Source: Lacrimispora amygdalina (GTDB lineage: Bacteria; Bacillota; Clostridia; Lachnospirales; Lachnospiraceae). From it: a stretch of DNA of 64,000 nucleotides. Numbering within the stretch: position 1 is the first letter of the stretch; the number at the start of each line of letters is the position of its first letter. Shown here one piece after another: positions 34,369 to 43,250 of the stretch. Position numbers and translations under genes: made by a program. The stretch is taken from contig NZ_OAOF01000005.1 in the NCBI RefSeq assembly GCF_900205965.1, positions 124,001 to 188,000 on the forward strand, in the 5' to 3' direction. The notes below the pieces were generated by a model. The model made no database searches and was not told the DNA's origin. It saw only the letters and a list, made by a program, of their open reading frames with translations.

Positions 34369-34899
34369 ATGCGGGAATATTTTATCAAAACAAAAAGAAT
34401 TGGATTTTCTGTCTGGGATGCAAAAGATCTGGATCTGGCAACTGAGCTATGGGGACATAGTGAAGTCACAAAGTACATTTGTTCCAGTGGAAAGTTTTCA
34501 AAGCAGGATATTATAGACCGTCTCAATACGGAGGTCCATAATCACGTAATATATCATATCCAGTACTGGCCGGTATTTGAATTGTCAACGGGTGAACTTA
34601 TTGGCTGCTGCGGAATACGCCCTTATAAAACCGAATCTCATTCCTTTGAGCTGGGATTTCATCTGCGAGAAAAATACTGGGGACAGGGGTATGCTTCAGA
34701 GGCAGCAAAAGCCGCTGTTGACTACAGCTTCCGTGTTTTAAAAGCTGAAAAGCTGTATTCAGGTCATCACCCGCAAAATAAGGCATCTGAAAAGCTGATT
34801 TCAAAATTAGGCTTTCAATTGACCGGCACGGTGTTTTATGAACCCACAGGACTGTATCATCCATTTTATGAATTGGTAAATCAGACCATTGATACCTGA
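34369..34899 (+). CDS. GNAT family N-acetyltransferase (RimJ/RimL type)
   Basis: A 176-residue protein. The acetyl-CoA-binding region is seen in LGFHLREKYWGQGYASEAAK (RxxxxGxG/A loop), followed by LYSGHHPQNKASEKLISKLG. The family acetylates protein N-termini or small molecules; the substrate here is not predictable. RBS TAGAGGAGACG; a monocistronic gene. Confidence 0.85.
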   Translation: MREYFIKTKRIGFSVWDAKDLDLATELWGHSEVTKYICSSGKFSKQDIIDRLNTEVHNHVIYHIQYWPVFELSTGELIGCCGIRPYKTESHSFELGFHLREKYWGQGYASEAAKAAVDYSFRVLKAEKLYSGHHPQNKASEKLISKLGFQLTGTVFYEPTGLYHPFYELVNQTIDT

Positions 34900-35001
34900 A
34901 AATGTGCTTGTTTTTGGTAACAAAATAAAATTTTTACATACATAGGCCAGCAGTCATGTATCAAAAATCTATCTTTTTCAACAAAAGTTTCCTTTATTCG
35001 A

Positions 35002-35030
35002 TTGACGGAGCCCTCTTATACTAGTAAAAT
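35002..35030 (+). promoter_or_regulatory. Promoter of the FtsA-like gene
   Basis: TTGACG (35,002-35,007), a 17-base spacer and TAAAAT (35,025-35,030), 36 bases before the start codon. Confidence 0.6.
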
Positions 35031-35065
35031 AAAAGACAAATAGGAAAGAGGATGGGGCGTTATTT

Positions 35066-37087
35066 ATGGATAACAGAAATAGCATTTTGACAGATACACT
35101 TCCGGATCAGGCTATTTTCGCTCTGGATATTGGAACCAGAAGCATCATTGGTATGGTAGGAATTCCGGATGGAGACAGAATACATATCGTTGCCATAGAG
35201 AGGGCCGAGCATACCAAGCGGGCAATGATTGACGGGCAGATTGAGGATATTGATCAGGTTGCAAAAATTGCCGGACAGGTCAAGGAAAGATTGGAAAAAA
35301 AGCTGGGCTGCAAACTGGTAAAGGTTTGTGTGGCAGCAGCAGGAAGAGCACTGAGAACAGAAAGTGTAACCTTTGAGATGGAGCTTGCCAGAGCACAAAA
35401 AATCGATGCAGAATCCGTCAGCAGACTGGAAGCAGGAGCAATCAGCGAGGCGGAAAAGCAGTTCATGAACCGGGAAGGGCGGGATAATGAACGTCAGTTT
35501 TATCTGGTTGGCTATACTGTAAGCAGATATTTTTTGGATAATTACATGATTTCCAATTTACTTGAACACCACGGAAGGGTCTTGAAGGCAGATATAATTG
35601 CAACTTTTCTTCCCACTGAGGTTGTTGAAAGCCTTTATGCAGCCATGCATAAGATCGGTCTGGAAGTGGCAAGCCTTACTTTGGAGCCAATTGCAGCTAT
35701 TAATGCGGCGATACCGCAAAACATCCGCCTGTTAAATCTTGCTATGGTAGATATCGGTGCAGGTACCTCAGATATTGCTGTTTGCCGGGATGGAAGCGTA
35801 ACCGGTTATACCATGGCGATACTTGCAGGAGATGAGATTACGGAATCCATTATGAAAGAATACCTGGTGGATTTTTCAACTGCGGAAAAAATCAAGTCCC
35901 AGATTGATGAAGCAGAAGAACTGAAATTTACGGATATTCTCGGATTTGAGCAGACGATTACCAGGGAAGCGGTTTTTGGCAGCATCAAAGAGGCTTCTTC
36001 CAGGCTTTGTCAGGAGATTTCTGAAAAGATTCTGGAGGTTAACGGCGGTATGCCGTCGGCAGTTTTCCTCGCAGGAGGCGGCAGCAGGCTGGCCGGACTG
36101 AAAGAAGGAATCGTGGAACATTTAAAAATTGATTCCAAGCGTGTGGCAATTGCAGGCAATAATTTTAAAATTAACGCTTATTCTGATGAATATGATCTGG
36201 AGAATCCGGAGTATGCGACCCCTTTGGGGATTGTTATTTCTGCTGGATTTAATATTGTCAATGACGGTTTTCGGGTTATTTTAAATGACCGCCCTGCAAA
36301 GCTTTTCCGCGGCGGGACCTTTACAGTTATGGATGTTTTAATGATGAACGGTTATAACTACCAGGATATGATCGGTCGTTCCGGTCAGAATCTTGTAATC
36401 AGTGTAAATGGAAAACGAACTGTTTTTTACGGAGAGAAGGCGGAACCATCTGTGCTTACACTAAATGGAGAGGAAGCACAGCTTTCTGATCAGGTAAGTG
36501 CGGAGGATTGGATTGTGTTTGTCCCTGCAAGTCACGGAAAGAGCGCCTCTGCCATGCTTTCTGATATCGAAAAACCAGGATCAGGCAAGAGGATTCTGGT
36601 TAATGGAATCGAGGCAAAGGAGGATGTTTCGTTAAAAACAGGTGATAGTATCATAATAGAAACGGTTCAGACAAAAGAAGATCTGGCAGATCAGGCTTTA
36701 TTTGATAGCGCGGATGAAGAGCAGGAACTGTTAGATGAGTCCGTTTCTGTACCTCAGAATGTACCTGGAATTCTAATTCCTCCGGCTCAGATGGTATCCA
36801 CAGACATAAAGCTTGATCAGCGGCATCCACAAGACTTAGTTCAATCGGAAACTGCCTTTCATAAAAGCGATGGGAAAATCACATTTTTCCTGAATGACAA
36901 GCCAATTACTCTTCCGGTGAAAGCCGACCAGCGTCCCTATTATCTGATGGATATGCTGGAATATTCCGGTCTTGATTTTAAGAATCTTACGGGACGGGTA
37001 GTATTGGAAGTAAATGGAGAAAGCGGATATTTCCAGCAGGAATTAAAAAGCAGAGACCGTATCCTGATTTATCAGGTAAACGAATAA
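35066..37087 (+). CDS. FtsA/PilM-like actin-fold ATPase with long C-terminal extension
   Basis: A 673-residue protein. Residues ~15-400 are an actin-fold ATPase: phosphate 1 FALDIGTRSIIGMVGI, SHS2-like KVCVAAAGRALRTESV, phosphate 2 LAMVDIGAGTSDIAVC and adenosine loop AVFLAGGGSRLAGLKEGI. Beyond ~405 FtsA normally stops, but here ~265 residues follow. They contain two similar small domains at ~405-470 and ~610-673, both of the form LNDxP ... MDxL ... GR ... VNG, with a GDSIIIE-type segment between. There is no obvious amphipathic membrane helix at the end. Its role in division, pilus assembly or shape is not clear. It is followed by nrdD after 10 bases, possibly as an operon. Confidence 0.8.
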   Translation: MDNRNSILTDTLPDQAIFALDIGTRSIIGMVGIPDGDRIHIVAIERAEHTKRAMIDGQIEDIDQVAKIAGQVKERLEKKLGCKLVKVCVAAAGRALRTESVTFEMELARAQKIDAESVSRLEAGAISEAEKQFMNREGRDNERQFYLVGYTVSRYFLDNYMISNLLEHHGRVLKADIIATFLPTEVVESLYAAMHKIGLEVASLTLEPIAAINAAIPQNIRLLNLAMVDIGAGTSDIAVCRDGSVTGYTMAILAGDEITESIMKEYLVDFSTAEKIKSQIDEAEELKFTDILGFEQTITREAVFGSIKEASSRLCQEISEKILEVNGGMPSAVFLAGGGSRLAGLKEGIVEHLKIDSKRVAIAGNNFKINAYSDEYDLENPEYATPLGIVISAGFNIVNDGFRVILNDRPAKLFRGGTFTVMDVLMMNGYNYQDMIGRSGQNLVISVNGKRTVFYGEKAEPSVLTLNGEEAQLSDQVSAEDWIVFVPASHGKSASAMLSDIEKPGSGKRILVNGIEAKEDVSLKTGDSIIIETVQTKEDLADQALFDSADEEQELLDESVSVPQNVPGILIPPAQMVSTDIKLDQRHPQDLVQSETAFHKSDGKITFFLNDKPITLPVKADQRPYYLMDMLEYSGLDFKNLTGRVVLEVNGESGYFQQELKSRDRILIYQVNE

Positions 37088-37097
37088 AGGGGTGTGT

Positions 37098-39173
37098 ATG
37101 GGCGTGTTAAATGTAGTAAAAAGGGATGGAACGGTCACTGGATTTGAATTATCAAAGATCGAGGCAGCAATTAAAAAAGCCTTTGAAGCCACCGGCAAGT
37201 ATTATACTGACAGCATCGTAGAGCTTCTGGCTTTAAGAGTTGCTTCAGATTTTAAAAATAAGGTCAAAACAGAGAGCATCCCAGTGGAAGATATCCAGGA
37301 CAGTGTGGAAAATGTTCTGGAGGAAACAGGTTATATAGAAGTGGCAAAGGCTTACATCCTTTACCGGAAACAAAGGGAAAAGATCAGAAACTTAGGCAGT
37401 ACCACACTGGATTATAAGGACGTGGTAGACCAGTATGTGAAAGTCGAGGACTGGCATGTGAAAGAAAACTCCACGGTTACCTATTCTGTAGGCGGTCTTA
37501 TCCTGAACAATTCCGGAGCAGTCACCACAAATTACTGGCTTTCGGAAATCTACGACAAGGAGATTGCAGACGCGCATAATCATGGAGAGATACATATCCA
37601 TGATCTTTCCATGCTGACCGGTTATAGCTGTGGATGGTCATTAAAAAGGCTTCTTCTTGAGGGGCTGGGAGGAATCAGCGGAAAGATTACAGCTTCACCA
37701 GCGAAGCATCTGGCGACGCTGTGTAATCAGATGGTAAATTTTCTAGGTATTATGCAGAATGAATGGGCGGCATCCCAGTCATTTTCTTCTTTTGATACAT
37801 ATCTGGCACCCTTTGTGAGAACAGATGGATTGACCTATGATAAAGTGAAAAAATGCATGGAGGCCTTTGTATTTGGAGTCAATACTCCGAGCCGCTGGGG
37901 AACGCAGGCCCCATTTTCCCATATTTCCCTGGATTTAACAGTGCCGGAGGATATGAAATCCCAAAAGGCCATTGCAGGCGGTAAATATTTGGACTTTACC
38001 TATGGAGACTGCCAGGCGGAGATGGATATGATAAACCGTGCTTTTTTAGAGACGATGCTGGAGGGAGATGCCGGAGGAATGGGATTTCAGTATCCGATTC
38101 CCGTTTTCTCAATAACAGAAGCGTTTGACTGGTCTGATTCGGAAAGAAACCGTCTTTTATTTACACTGGCATCCCATTATGGTACTCCCTACTTTTCCAA
38201 TTATGTGAATGGAAACCTCTTCCAGGGAGATGTACGGGCTTATACTTCAGACAATACCCCGGATTTAAAAAAACTGCGCAATAAGGCAGGTGGCTTTTTC
38301 GGATATGGGGAGCATACCGGTTCCATTGGAGTGGTTACTCTTAATCTCCCCAGAATTGCATATTCAGCTTCTGATGAAACAGATTTTTACCGACGCCTGG
38401 ACCGGGTGGCAGATCTTGCAGCAAGGTCTCTTGATATTAAGCGGAAGGTTATTTCCAGACTCCTGGATAACGGTCTTTACCCTTATACCGTATGCTATCT
38501 GGAAAACTTCACCAATCATTTCTCATCAATTGGTATTGTAGGCATGAATGAGGCAGGTCATAATGCGTGCTGGCTGGGCGCGGGTATGGAATCGGAGAAG
38601 ACCCAGGTCTTTGCAGTACAGATAATGGAACATTTAAAGGAAAAACTGGTTGGGTACCAGATGCAGTATAAAAGCCTGTTCAGTCTTGAAGCAACGCCGG
38701 CGGAATCGGCAGCATACCGGCTTGCTTTGATTGACCGGGAAGAGTTTCCGGAAATCATCACTGCAAGTAAAAATTCCACAACCCCTTATTACACCAACAG
38801 TACCAAGCTTGCGGCGGACTGGGGCGGAGGTCTTTGGGAGGCTTTGAATAATCAGAATAAGGTACAGCCGCTCTATACGGCGGGTACAGTATTTTCTGTC
38901 TATATGGAAAAGGAGGAAGATGATTACAGGAATGTCAGAGATGCATTAAAGAATATGACAGACCAGTATAAAATTCCTTATTTTACATTTACTCCAGTTT
39001 ATTCTGTCTGCCAGAACTGCGGTTATCTGCCAGGAAAGCATGAGATCTGTTCCAACTGCGGGAGTCATACAGATGTTTACAGCAGAATTGCCGGTTACTA
39101 CCGCCCGGTAAGTGACTGGAATGTAGGCAGGGCTGAGGAGTTTAAGAACAGAAAAATGATGACTCTGGAATAA
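37098..39173 (+). CDS. nrdD: Anaerobic ribonucleoside-triphosphate reductase
   Basis: A 691-residue class III ribonucleotide reductase that makes deoxynucleotides without oxygen. The N-terminal ATP-cone (VVKRDGTVTGFELSKIEAAI) regulates activity. The middle has active-site Cys segments (HDLSMLTGYSCGWSLKRLL). The C-terminal zinc site (CQNCGYLPGKHEICSNCG) and the glycyl radical loop RIAGYYRPV are intact. The ATG at 37,098 follows AAAGGGG. No NrdG activase gene is adjacent; the next gene is a small Cys-rich protein, so the activase must lie elsewhere. Confidence 0.95.
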   Translation: MGVLNVVKRDGTVTGFELSKIEAAIKKAFEATGKYYTDSIVELLALRVASDFKNKVKTESIPVEDIQDSVENVLEETGYIEVAKAYILYRKQREKIRNLGSTTLDYKDVVDQYVKVEDWHVKENSTVTYSVGGLILNNSGAVTTNYWLSEIYDKEIADAHNHGEIHIHDLSMLTGYSCGWSLKRLLLEGLGGISGKITASPAKHLATLCNQMVNFLGIMQNEWAASQSFSSFDTYLAPFVRTDGLTYDKVKKCMEAFVFGVNTPSRWGTQAPFSHISLDLTVPEDMKSQKAIAGGKYLDFTYGDCQAEMDMINRAFLETMLEGDAGGMGFQYPIPVFSITEAFDWSDSERNRLLFTLASHYGTPYFSNYVNGNLFQGDVRAYTSDNTPDLKKLRNKAGGFFGYGEHTGSIGVVTLNLPRIAYSASDETDFYRRLDRVADLAARSLDIKRKVISRLLDNGLYPYTVCYLENFTNHFSSIGIVGMNEAGHNACWLGAGMESEKTQVFAVQIMEHLKEKLVGYQMQYKSLFSLEATPAESAAYRLALIDREEFPEIITASKNSTTPYYTNSTKLAADWGGGLWEALNNQNKVQPLYTAGTVFSVYMEKEEDDYRNVRDALKNMTDQYKIPYFTFTPVYSVCQNCGYLPGKHEICSNCGSHTDVYSRIAGYYRPVSDWNVGRAEEFKNRKMMTLE

Positions 39174-39253
39174 GGATTTTTTTATTTTAACTCACAAATG
39201 AAAGCTTAGGGCATAAAATATACTACGAACTGATTAATTAGGAGTATATAAAA

Positions 39254-39535
39254 ATGAGTTGGAATAATGGATGTAATTGCAATTGTAATTGCCCGAGCGG
39301 AAATAGTAATGCGAATAATTGTAATACCAGCTGCAACAACAAATGCAGCGATGTGAGCGATGCAACAACCGGAAACGGCAGCATGAATATGTGCTATCGT
39401 CAGGGATATGCATGTGGTTTTAAAGATGGTTATGAGACCGGTTTTCGTGATGGATTCTGGAGTGCAAACGGCTGTGGAAGAACCTATGGCGGATCCGTCA
39501 TGGGAACTACAGATTCCGGATGTGGATGCAAATAA
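39254..39535 (+). CDS. Small Cys/Asn/Gly-rich protein
   Basis: A 93-residue protein with RBS TTAGGAGTA. The N-terminal 40 residues alternate Asn and Cys (GCNCNCNCPSGNSNANNC). A conserved-looking centre (MCYRQGYACGFKDGYETGFR) is shared in form with the protein at 45,349 (RRAYWAGYRAGC). Such proteins occur in Lachnospiraceae and may be coat or metal-binding proteins; this is not established. Confidence 0.75.
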   Translation: MSWNNGCNCNCNCPSGNSNANNCNTSCNNKCSDVSDATTGNGSMNMCYRQGYACGFKDGYETGFRDGFWSANGCGRTYGGSVMGTTDSGCGCK

Positions 39536-39546
39536 TGCAGTGAACG

Positions 39547-39590
39547 AAAAGTTCCGATTTTCATTTAATGAAGACCGGAACTTTTTTATT
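39547..39590 (+). terminator. Terminator after the Cys-rich gene
   Basis: AAAAGTTCCG (39,547-39,556) pairs with CGGAACTTTT (39,576-39,585), followed by T residues. Confidence 0.9.
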
Positions 39591-39684
39591 TTGGGTAAAT
39601 TCAGGATTTGGAAAAATATAACTAAATAAAAATAGTCTACTTTGTCTAATATGTATATTGAAAAAATATTTGCACTGTGTTAGC

Positions 39685-39734
39685 ATAAATACAAGTCATT
39701 GGATTTGTATACAAACTTTTGCACTTGAATACAA
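39685..39734 (+). promoter_or_regulatory. Three phased GntR-type operator sites
   Basis: TTGTATACAA (39,705-39,714, inside the perfect palindrome TTTGTATACAAA), TTGAATACAA (39,725-39,734) and ATAAATACAA (39,685-39,694) end exactly 20 bases apart. They lie upstream of the SDR gene, and a GntR/FadR-type regulator is encoded two genes downstream. It is therefore the likely binding partner, though this is inference. Confidence 0.65.
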
Positions 39735-39792
39735 ACCAATTATCTAATGACGAAATAACTGACCAAAATAAAAGCAAAGGAGAATCAATAAT

Positions 39793-40599
39793 ATGGATAA
39801 CTTTACAAAACAGTTTTCTCTTGAAGGAAAAGTTGCACTTGTAACAGGCGCTTCTTATGGCATTGGATTTGCTATTGCAAAGTCTCTTGCAGCAGCTGGC
39901 GCTACCATTGTTTTTAATGATATTAAGCAGGAATTAGTAGACAAAGGAATTGCAGCTTATAAAGAAGAGGGCATTACTGCTCATGGATATGTTTGTGATG
40001 TAACCAGTGAAGAAGGCGTGAATGCCATGGTTGCACAGATTGAAAAAGAAGTAGGCGTGATCGATATTCTGGTAAATAACGCAGGTATCATTAAGCGTAT
40101 TCCAATGTGTGATATGACAGCAGAACAGTTCAGACAGGTAATTGATGTTGATTTAAATGCACCGTTTATCGTAGCAAAAGCAGTGATTCCGTCAATGATT
40201 AAAAAAGGACATGGAAAGATCATTAACATCTGTTCCATGATGTCTGAACTTGGTCGTGAGACCGTATCTGCATATGCAGCTGCAAAGGGTGGTTTAAAGA
40301 TGCTGACAAAGAACATTGCTTCTGAGTACGGCGAATTCAACATCCAGTGCAATGGTATCGGACCAGGATATATTGCAACACCACAGACCGCACCTCTGCG
40401 TGAGGTTCAGGCAGACGGTTCCAGACATCCGTTTGACCAGTTCATTATTGCTAAGACACCGGCAGGACGCTGGGGCGAGGCTGAGGATCTTGCAGGTCCT
40501 GCAGTATTCCTTTCTTCTGACGCTTCCAACTTTGTCAATGGACATATTCTTTATGTTGACGGCGGTATTTTAGCATACATTGGTAAACAGCCACAGTAA
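39793..40599 (+). CDS. SDR family oxidoreductase, gluconate 5-dehydrogenase type
   Basis: A 268-residue classical short-chain dehydrogenase. It has the NAD(P) loop VTGASYGIGFAIA at residues ~17-29, the NNAG motif (LVNNAGIIKRIPM) and the catalytic S-Y-K set (NICSMMSEL, SAYAAAKGGL). Overall similarity of pattern is to gluconate 5-dehydrogenase/2-deoxy-gluconate 3-dehydrogenase, which interconvert sugar acids and keto acids. The phased operators upstream and the GntR gene downstream fit induction by a sugar acid. RBS AAAGGAGAA. Confidence 0.85.
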   Translation: MDNFTKQFSLEGKVALVTGASYGIGFAIAKSLAAAGATIVFNDIKQELVDKGIAAYKEEGITAHGYVCDVTSEEGVNAMVAQIEKEVGVIDILVNNAGIIKRIPMCDMTAEQFRQVIDVDLNAPFIVAKAVIPSMIKKGHGKIINICSMMSELGRETVSAYAAAKGGLKMLTKNIASEYGEFNIQCNGIGPGYIATPQTAPLREVQADGSRHPFDQFIIAKTPAGRWGEAEDLAGPAVFLSSDASNFVNGHILYVDGGILAYIGKQPQ

Positions 40600-40641
40600 T
40601 TGATGCCCTTACAGGGAAGTCCCGGATGGGATAAACATGGC

Positions 40642-40684
40642 CATGATGCCCGCCCTTAGAAGGCGGGAGTCATGGCATCTTTTA
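40642..40684 (+). terminator. Terminator between SDR and GntR genes
   Basis: CCCGCC (40,649-40,654) pairs with GGCGGG (40,662-40,667), extended by flanking CATGA/TCATG arms and followed by TTTTA. Confidence 0.75.
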
Positions 40685-40716
40685 TATTTGTAAATTTAAA
40701 GGACGGAGAGGGTTCT

Positions 40717-41421
40717 ATGGAAGGAAAGACCAAGACCTATAAAAACCGTGGCGAACTGGTATTTGAAACGTTAAAACAGGAAATTCTGGATCTGGAATTA
40801 AAGCCCGGTCAGATCATAAGCGAGAATGAGATCTGCGAGCGGTTTGGTGTATCGCGCACCCCGGTCAGAGAAGCAGTAAGAAAGCTGCAGGAACAGGGGT
40901 TTGTCATATCCGTACCTTATTCCGGTACGCAGGTCACGCTTCTTAATCTGGACACCATTAAACAGATGATTTATATGCGTGTTGCTGTGGAAACCATGGT
41001 TATGCGTGATTTTGCCAATATGGCCACTCCATTATGGATGGAAGAAGTCCGGTATTTGATTCGAAAGCAGCAGGCACTGATCCTGGAGAAAGGATTTGAA
41101 CCAGAGCAGTTTTACCGCATGGATGCACAGATGCATGCTATTTGGTACCGGGCGACGGGAAAAAGAAAGCTTTGGGATATGATACAGGCACAGCAGCTGC
41201 ATTATACCAGATTCCGTATGCTGGATTTTGTGACGGAAACAGATTTTACAAGAATCATAAGAGAACACACGGAGCTTTTTGAATTACTGGAAAAAAAGGA
41301 TATTGAAGGTCTGGAACAATCCCTCAGAGAGCACTTGACTTACAGTATGAAGCGCATGAAGCACCAGATTGAAGTAGAGTATAAAGACTATTTTGAACAG
41401 GAAGAGCAGGAGGACGAATGA
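40717..41421 (+). CDS. GntR family (FadR/FCD) transcriptional regulator
   Basis: A 234-residue protein. The N-terminal winged helix is clear (ELVFETLKQEILDLELKPGQ, ENEICERFGVSRTPVREAVR). The C-terminal FCD domain has the expected metal/ligand His and Asp residues (MDAQMHAIWYRATG, REHTELFELLEKKDIEG, EHLTYSMKR). It probably represses the adjacent sugar-acid genes through the TTGTATACAA sites. The ATG at 40,717 follows GGACGGAGAGG. The stop overlaps the next start (ATGA). Confidence 0.9.
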   Translation: MEGKTKTYKNRGELVFETLKQEILDLELKPGQIISENEICERFGVSRTPVREAVRKLQEQGFVISVPYSGTQVTLLNLDTIKQMIYMRVAVETMVMRDFANMATPLWMEEVRYLIRKQQALILEKGFEPEQFYRMDAQMHAIWYRATGKRKLWDMIQAQQLHYTRFRMLDFVTETDFTRIIREHTELFELLEKKDIEGLEQSLREHLTYSMKRMKHQIEVEYKDYFEQEEQEDE

Positions 41422-42215
41422 TGACAAATGTATCCATAACTGTAAAGGGATACGGTGATACCATAAAGGCTTTTGCATCAGGAGAAGATCAGGCGGTTCT
41501 GGTGTATGAAGGCATCTACGAGGAAGGCGATCTTATTGTCTGCAGAACAGATCAGCCAGGTGGCCACTACGTAATCAGGATCGATGACTGTATGGATGAA
41601 TCCTTTGTATATCTGACAAAGCAGGAGGTGGTTTTTGACATACCTTTTGGTGATAAAAAGGTTTCTTACAATCCCAGGGCATTTACCGGTACCAGGCATT
41701 ATCTGACCATTCGAAAAGCGGAAGAGTGGGAGACATTTAAATACCGTAACCTGGCTGTTAATGTGATGGACCAGCATGGTGATACCGGCTGTTATCCACA
41801 TGCATATGCAAATGTGGAAACAAGAGGTGAGGCTGTATTTGCGGCACGTAATGCCATAGACGGAGTTATTGCCAATGAATCCCATGGAGAGTGGCCATAC
41901 GAGTCCTGGGGAATCAACCGTCAGGATGACGCGGAAATCACCCTGGATTTTGGACGTAGTGTGGAATTTGACCGGATCGTATTATATACACGGGCTGATT
42001 TTCCTCATGATAACTGGTGGGTGGAGGCAACTATCACATTCTCAGACGGGACGAAAGAGATTGTGAAAATGGAAAAGAGCGTAAAACCACATGTATTTGC
42101 ATTGGAAAAGAAAAATATTACCTGGCTGAAACTGAGTCATTTAATAAAAGCAGATGATCCATCCCCATTCCCAGCTCTTACCCAGATCCAGGTATATGGA
42201 AAAGATTCTCTGTAA
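41418..42215 (+). CDS. Carbohydrate-binding-like protein with discoidin-type domain
   Basis: A 265-residue protein overlapping the GntR stop by 4 bases. The N-terminal half (residues 1-100) is beta-rich. The C-terminal half (ARNAIDGVIANESHGEWPYE, AEITLDFGRSVEFDRIVLYT, ALTQIQVYG) has the features of an F5/8 type C/galactose-binding-like fold. No signal peptide, so it acts in the cytoplasm, perhaps as a sugar-acid metabolic accessory. No enzyme motif is seen. Confidence 0.7.
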   Translation: MMTNVSITVKGYGDTIKAFASGEDQAVLVYEGIYEEGDLIVCRTDQPGGHYVIRIDDCMDESFVYLTKQEVVFDIPFGDKKVSYNPRAFTGTRHYLTIRKAEEWETFKYRNLAVNVMDQHGDTGCYPHAYANVETRGEAVFAARNAIDGVIANESHGEWPYESWGINRQDDAEITLDFGRSVEFDRIVLYTRADFPHDNWWVEATITFSDGTKEIVKMEKSVKPHVFALEKKNITWLKLSHLIKADDPSPFPALTQIQVYGKDSL

Positions 42216-42301
42216 CTTCAATTACCTCTTTTCCTTTTCATGATATTCATGTAAAATATAGGAAGTAAGCATACAGGGTTGACACATAAGGAGGAAGAGT
42301 G

Positions 42302-43234
42302 ATGGAGTTTTTATTTCTGGAACCGGTTTTTAAAGAAGCCATCTGGGGCGGTAATAAGCTTCGGGAGGTATTTGGGTATGATATACCTAGCGAGACCACA
42401 GGGGAATGCTGGGCAGTTAGTGCTCATAAAAATGGGGAATGCCGGATTGCCGGCGGTATTTATGACGGAAAGCTTTTAAGCAGTTTATGGAAGGATAAAC
42501 CGGAACTCTTCGGCTTATATCCGGGGGACGAATTTCCTCTTCTGGTTAAGGTCATTGATGCTAAGAATGATTTAAGCATTCAGGTACACCCCGATGACAG
42601 CTATGCGAAAATTCACGAGAAGGGTTCTCTGGGAAAGACGGAATGCTGGTATATTCTTGACTGTGAACCGGATACTGAAATCGTCATCGGTCATCATGCC
42701 AAAGACCGGGATGAGATGGAATCCATGATAAGAAACCATCAGTGGTCGGAATTTATCCGAACAATCCCCATAAAGAAGGGGGATTTCTTTCAGATTAACC
42801 CCGGCTGTGTTCACGCAATCAAAGGGGGAACTTTAATCCTTGAGACGCAACAGAGCAGTGATATCACGTATCGTGTTTATGATTATGACCGCCTGTCAGG
42901 CGGAAAACCAAGGCAGCTTCATGTGGAACAGAGTATTGCTACGATCAGAGCTCCGTTTAAGGATACTGATGTAGCGGTTGTTACAGAGAAACTATCCGGA
43001 GCTGTGCATACGCATTTAATAACCTGTAAGTACTATTCAGTTGATAAGTACGAGATTGAAGGGGTGTTTACGAAAGAATTTTCCAGATATTTTACCAATG
43101 TCAGTGTAATAAGCGGTAAAGGCTGCATCAATGGAATTCCATTGGAAGCTGGTCAGAATTTTATTATACCGGCTAAGAGCGGAGAGTGCAGATTTGAGGG
43201 AACGATGTCCGTTATTTGTTCCAATCCGGAATAA
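42302..43234 (+). CDS. manA: Mannose-6-phosphate isomerase, class I
   Basis: A 310-residue enzyme interconverting mannose 6-phosphate and fructose 6-phosphate. The zinc-binding cupin motifs are present: LSIQVHPDDSYA (QxH), TECWYIL (E) and NPGCVHAIKGGTLILETQQSSD (H, with the family signature). RBS AAGGAGGAAG; a GTG lies directly before the ATG. The fructokinase gene follows after 16 bases, forming a sugar-phosphate operon. Confidence 0.93.
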   Translation: MEFLFLEPVFKEAIWGGNKLREVFGYDIPSETTGECWAVSAHKNGECRIAGGIYDGKLLSSLWKDKPELFGLYPGDEFPLLVKVIDAKNDLSIQVHPDDSYAKIHEKGSLGKTECWYILDCEPDTEIVIGHHAKDRDEMESMIRNHQWSEFIRTIPIKKGDFFQINPGCVHAIKGGTLILETQQSSDITYRVYDYDRLSGGKPRQLHVEQSIATIRAPFKDTDVAVVTEKLSGAVHTHLITCKYYSVDKYEIEGVFTKEFSRYFTNVSVISGKGCINGIPLEAGQNFIIPAKSGECRFEGTMSVICSNPE

Positions 43235-43250
43235 AGCAGGAGGAGAAGTT

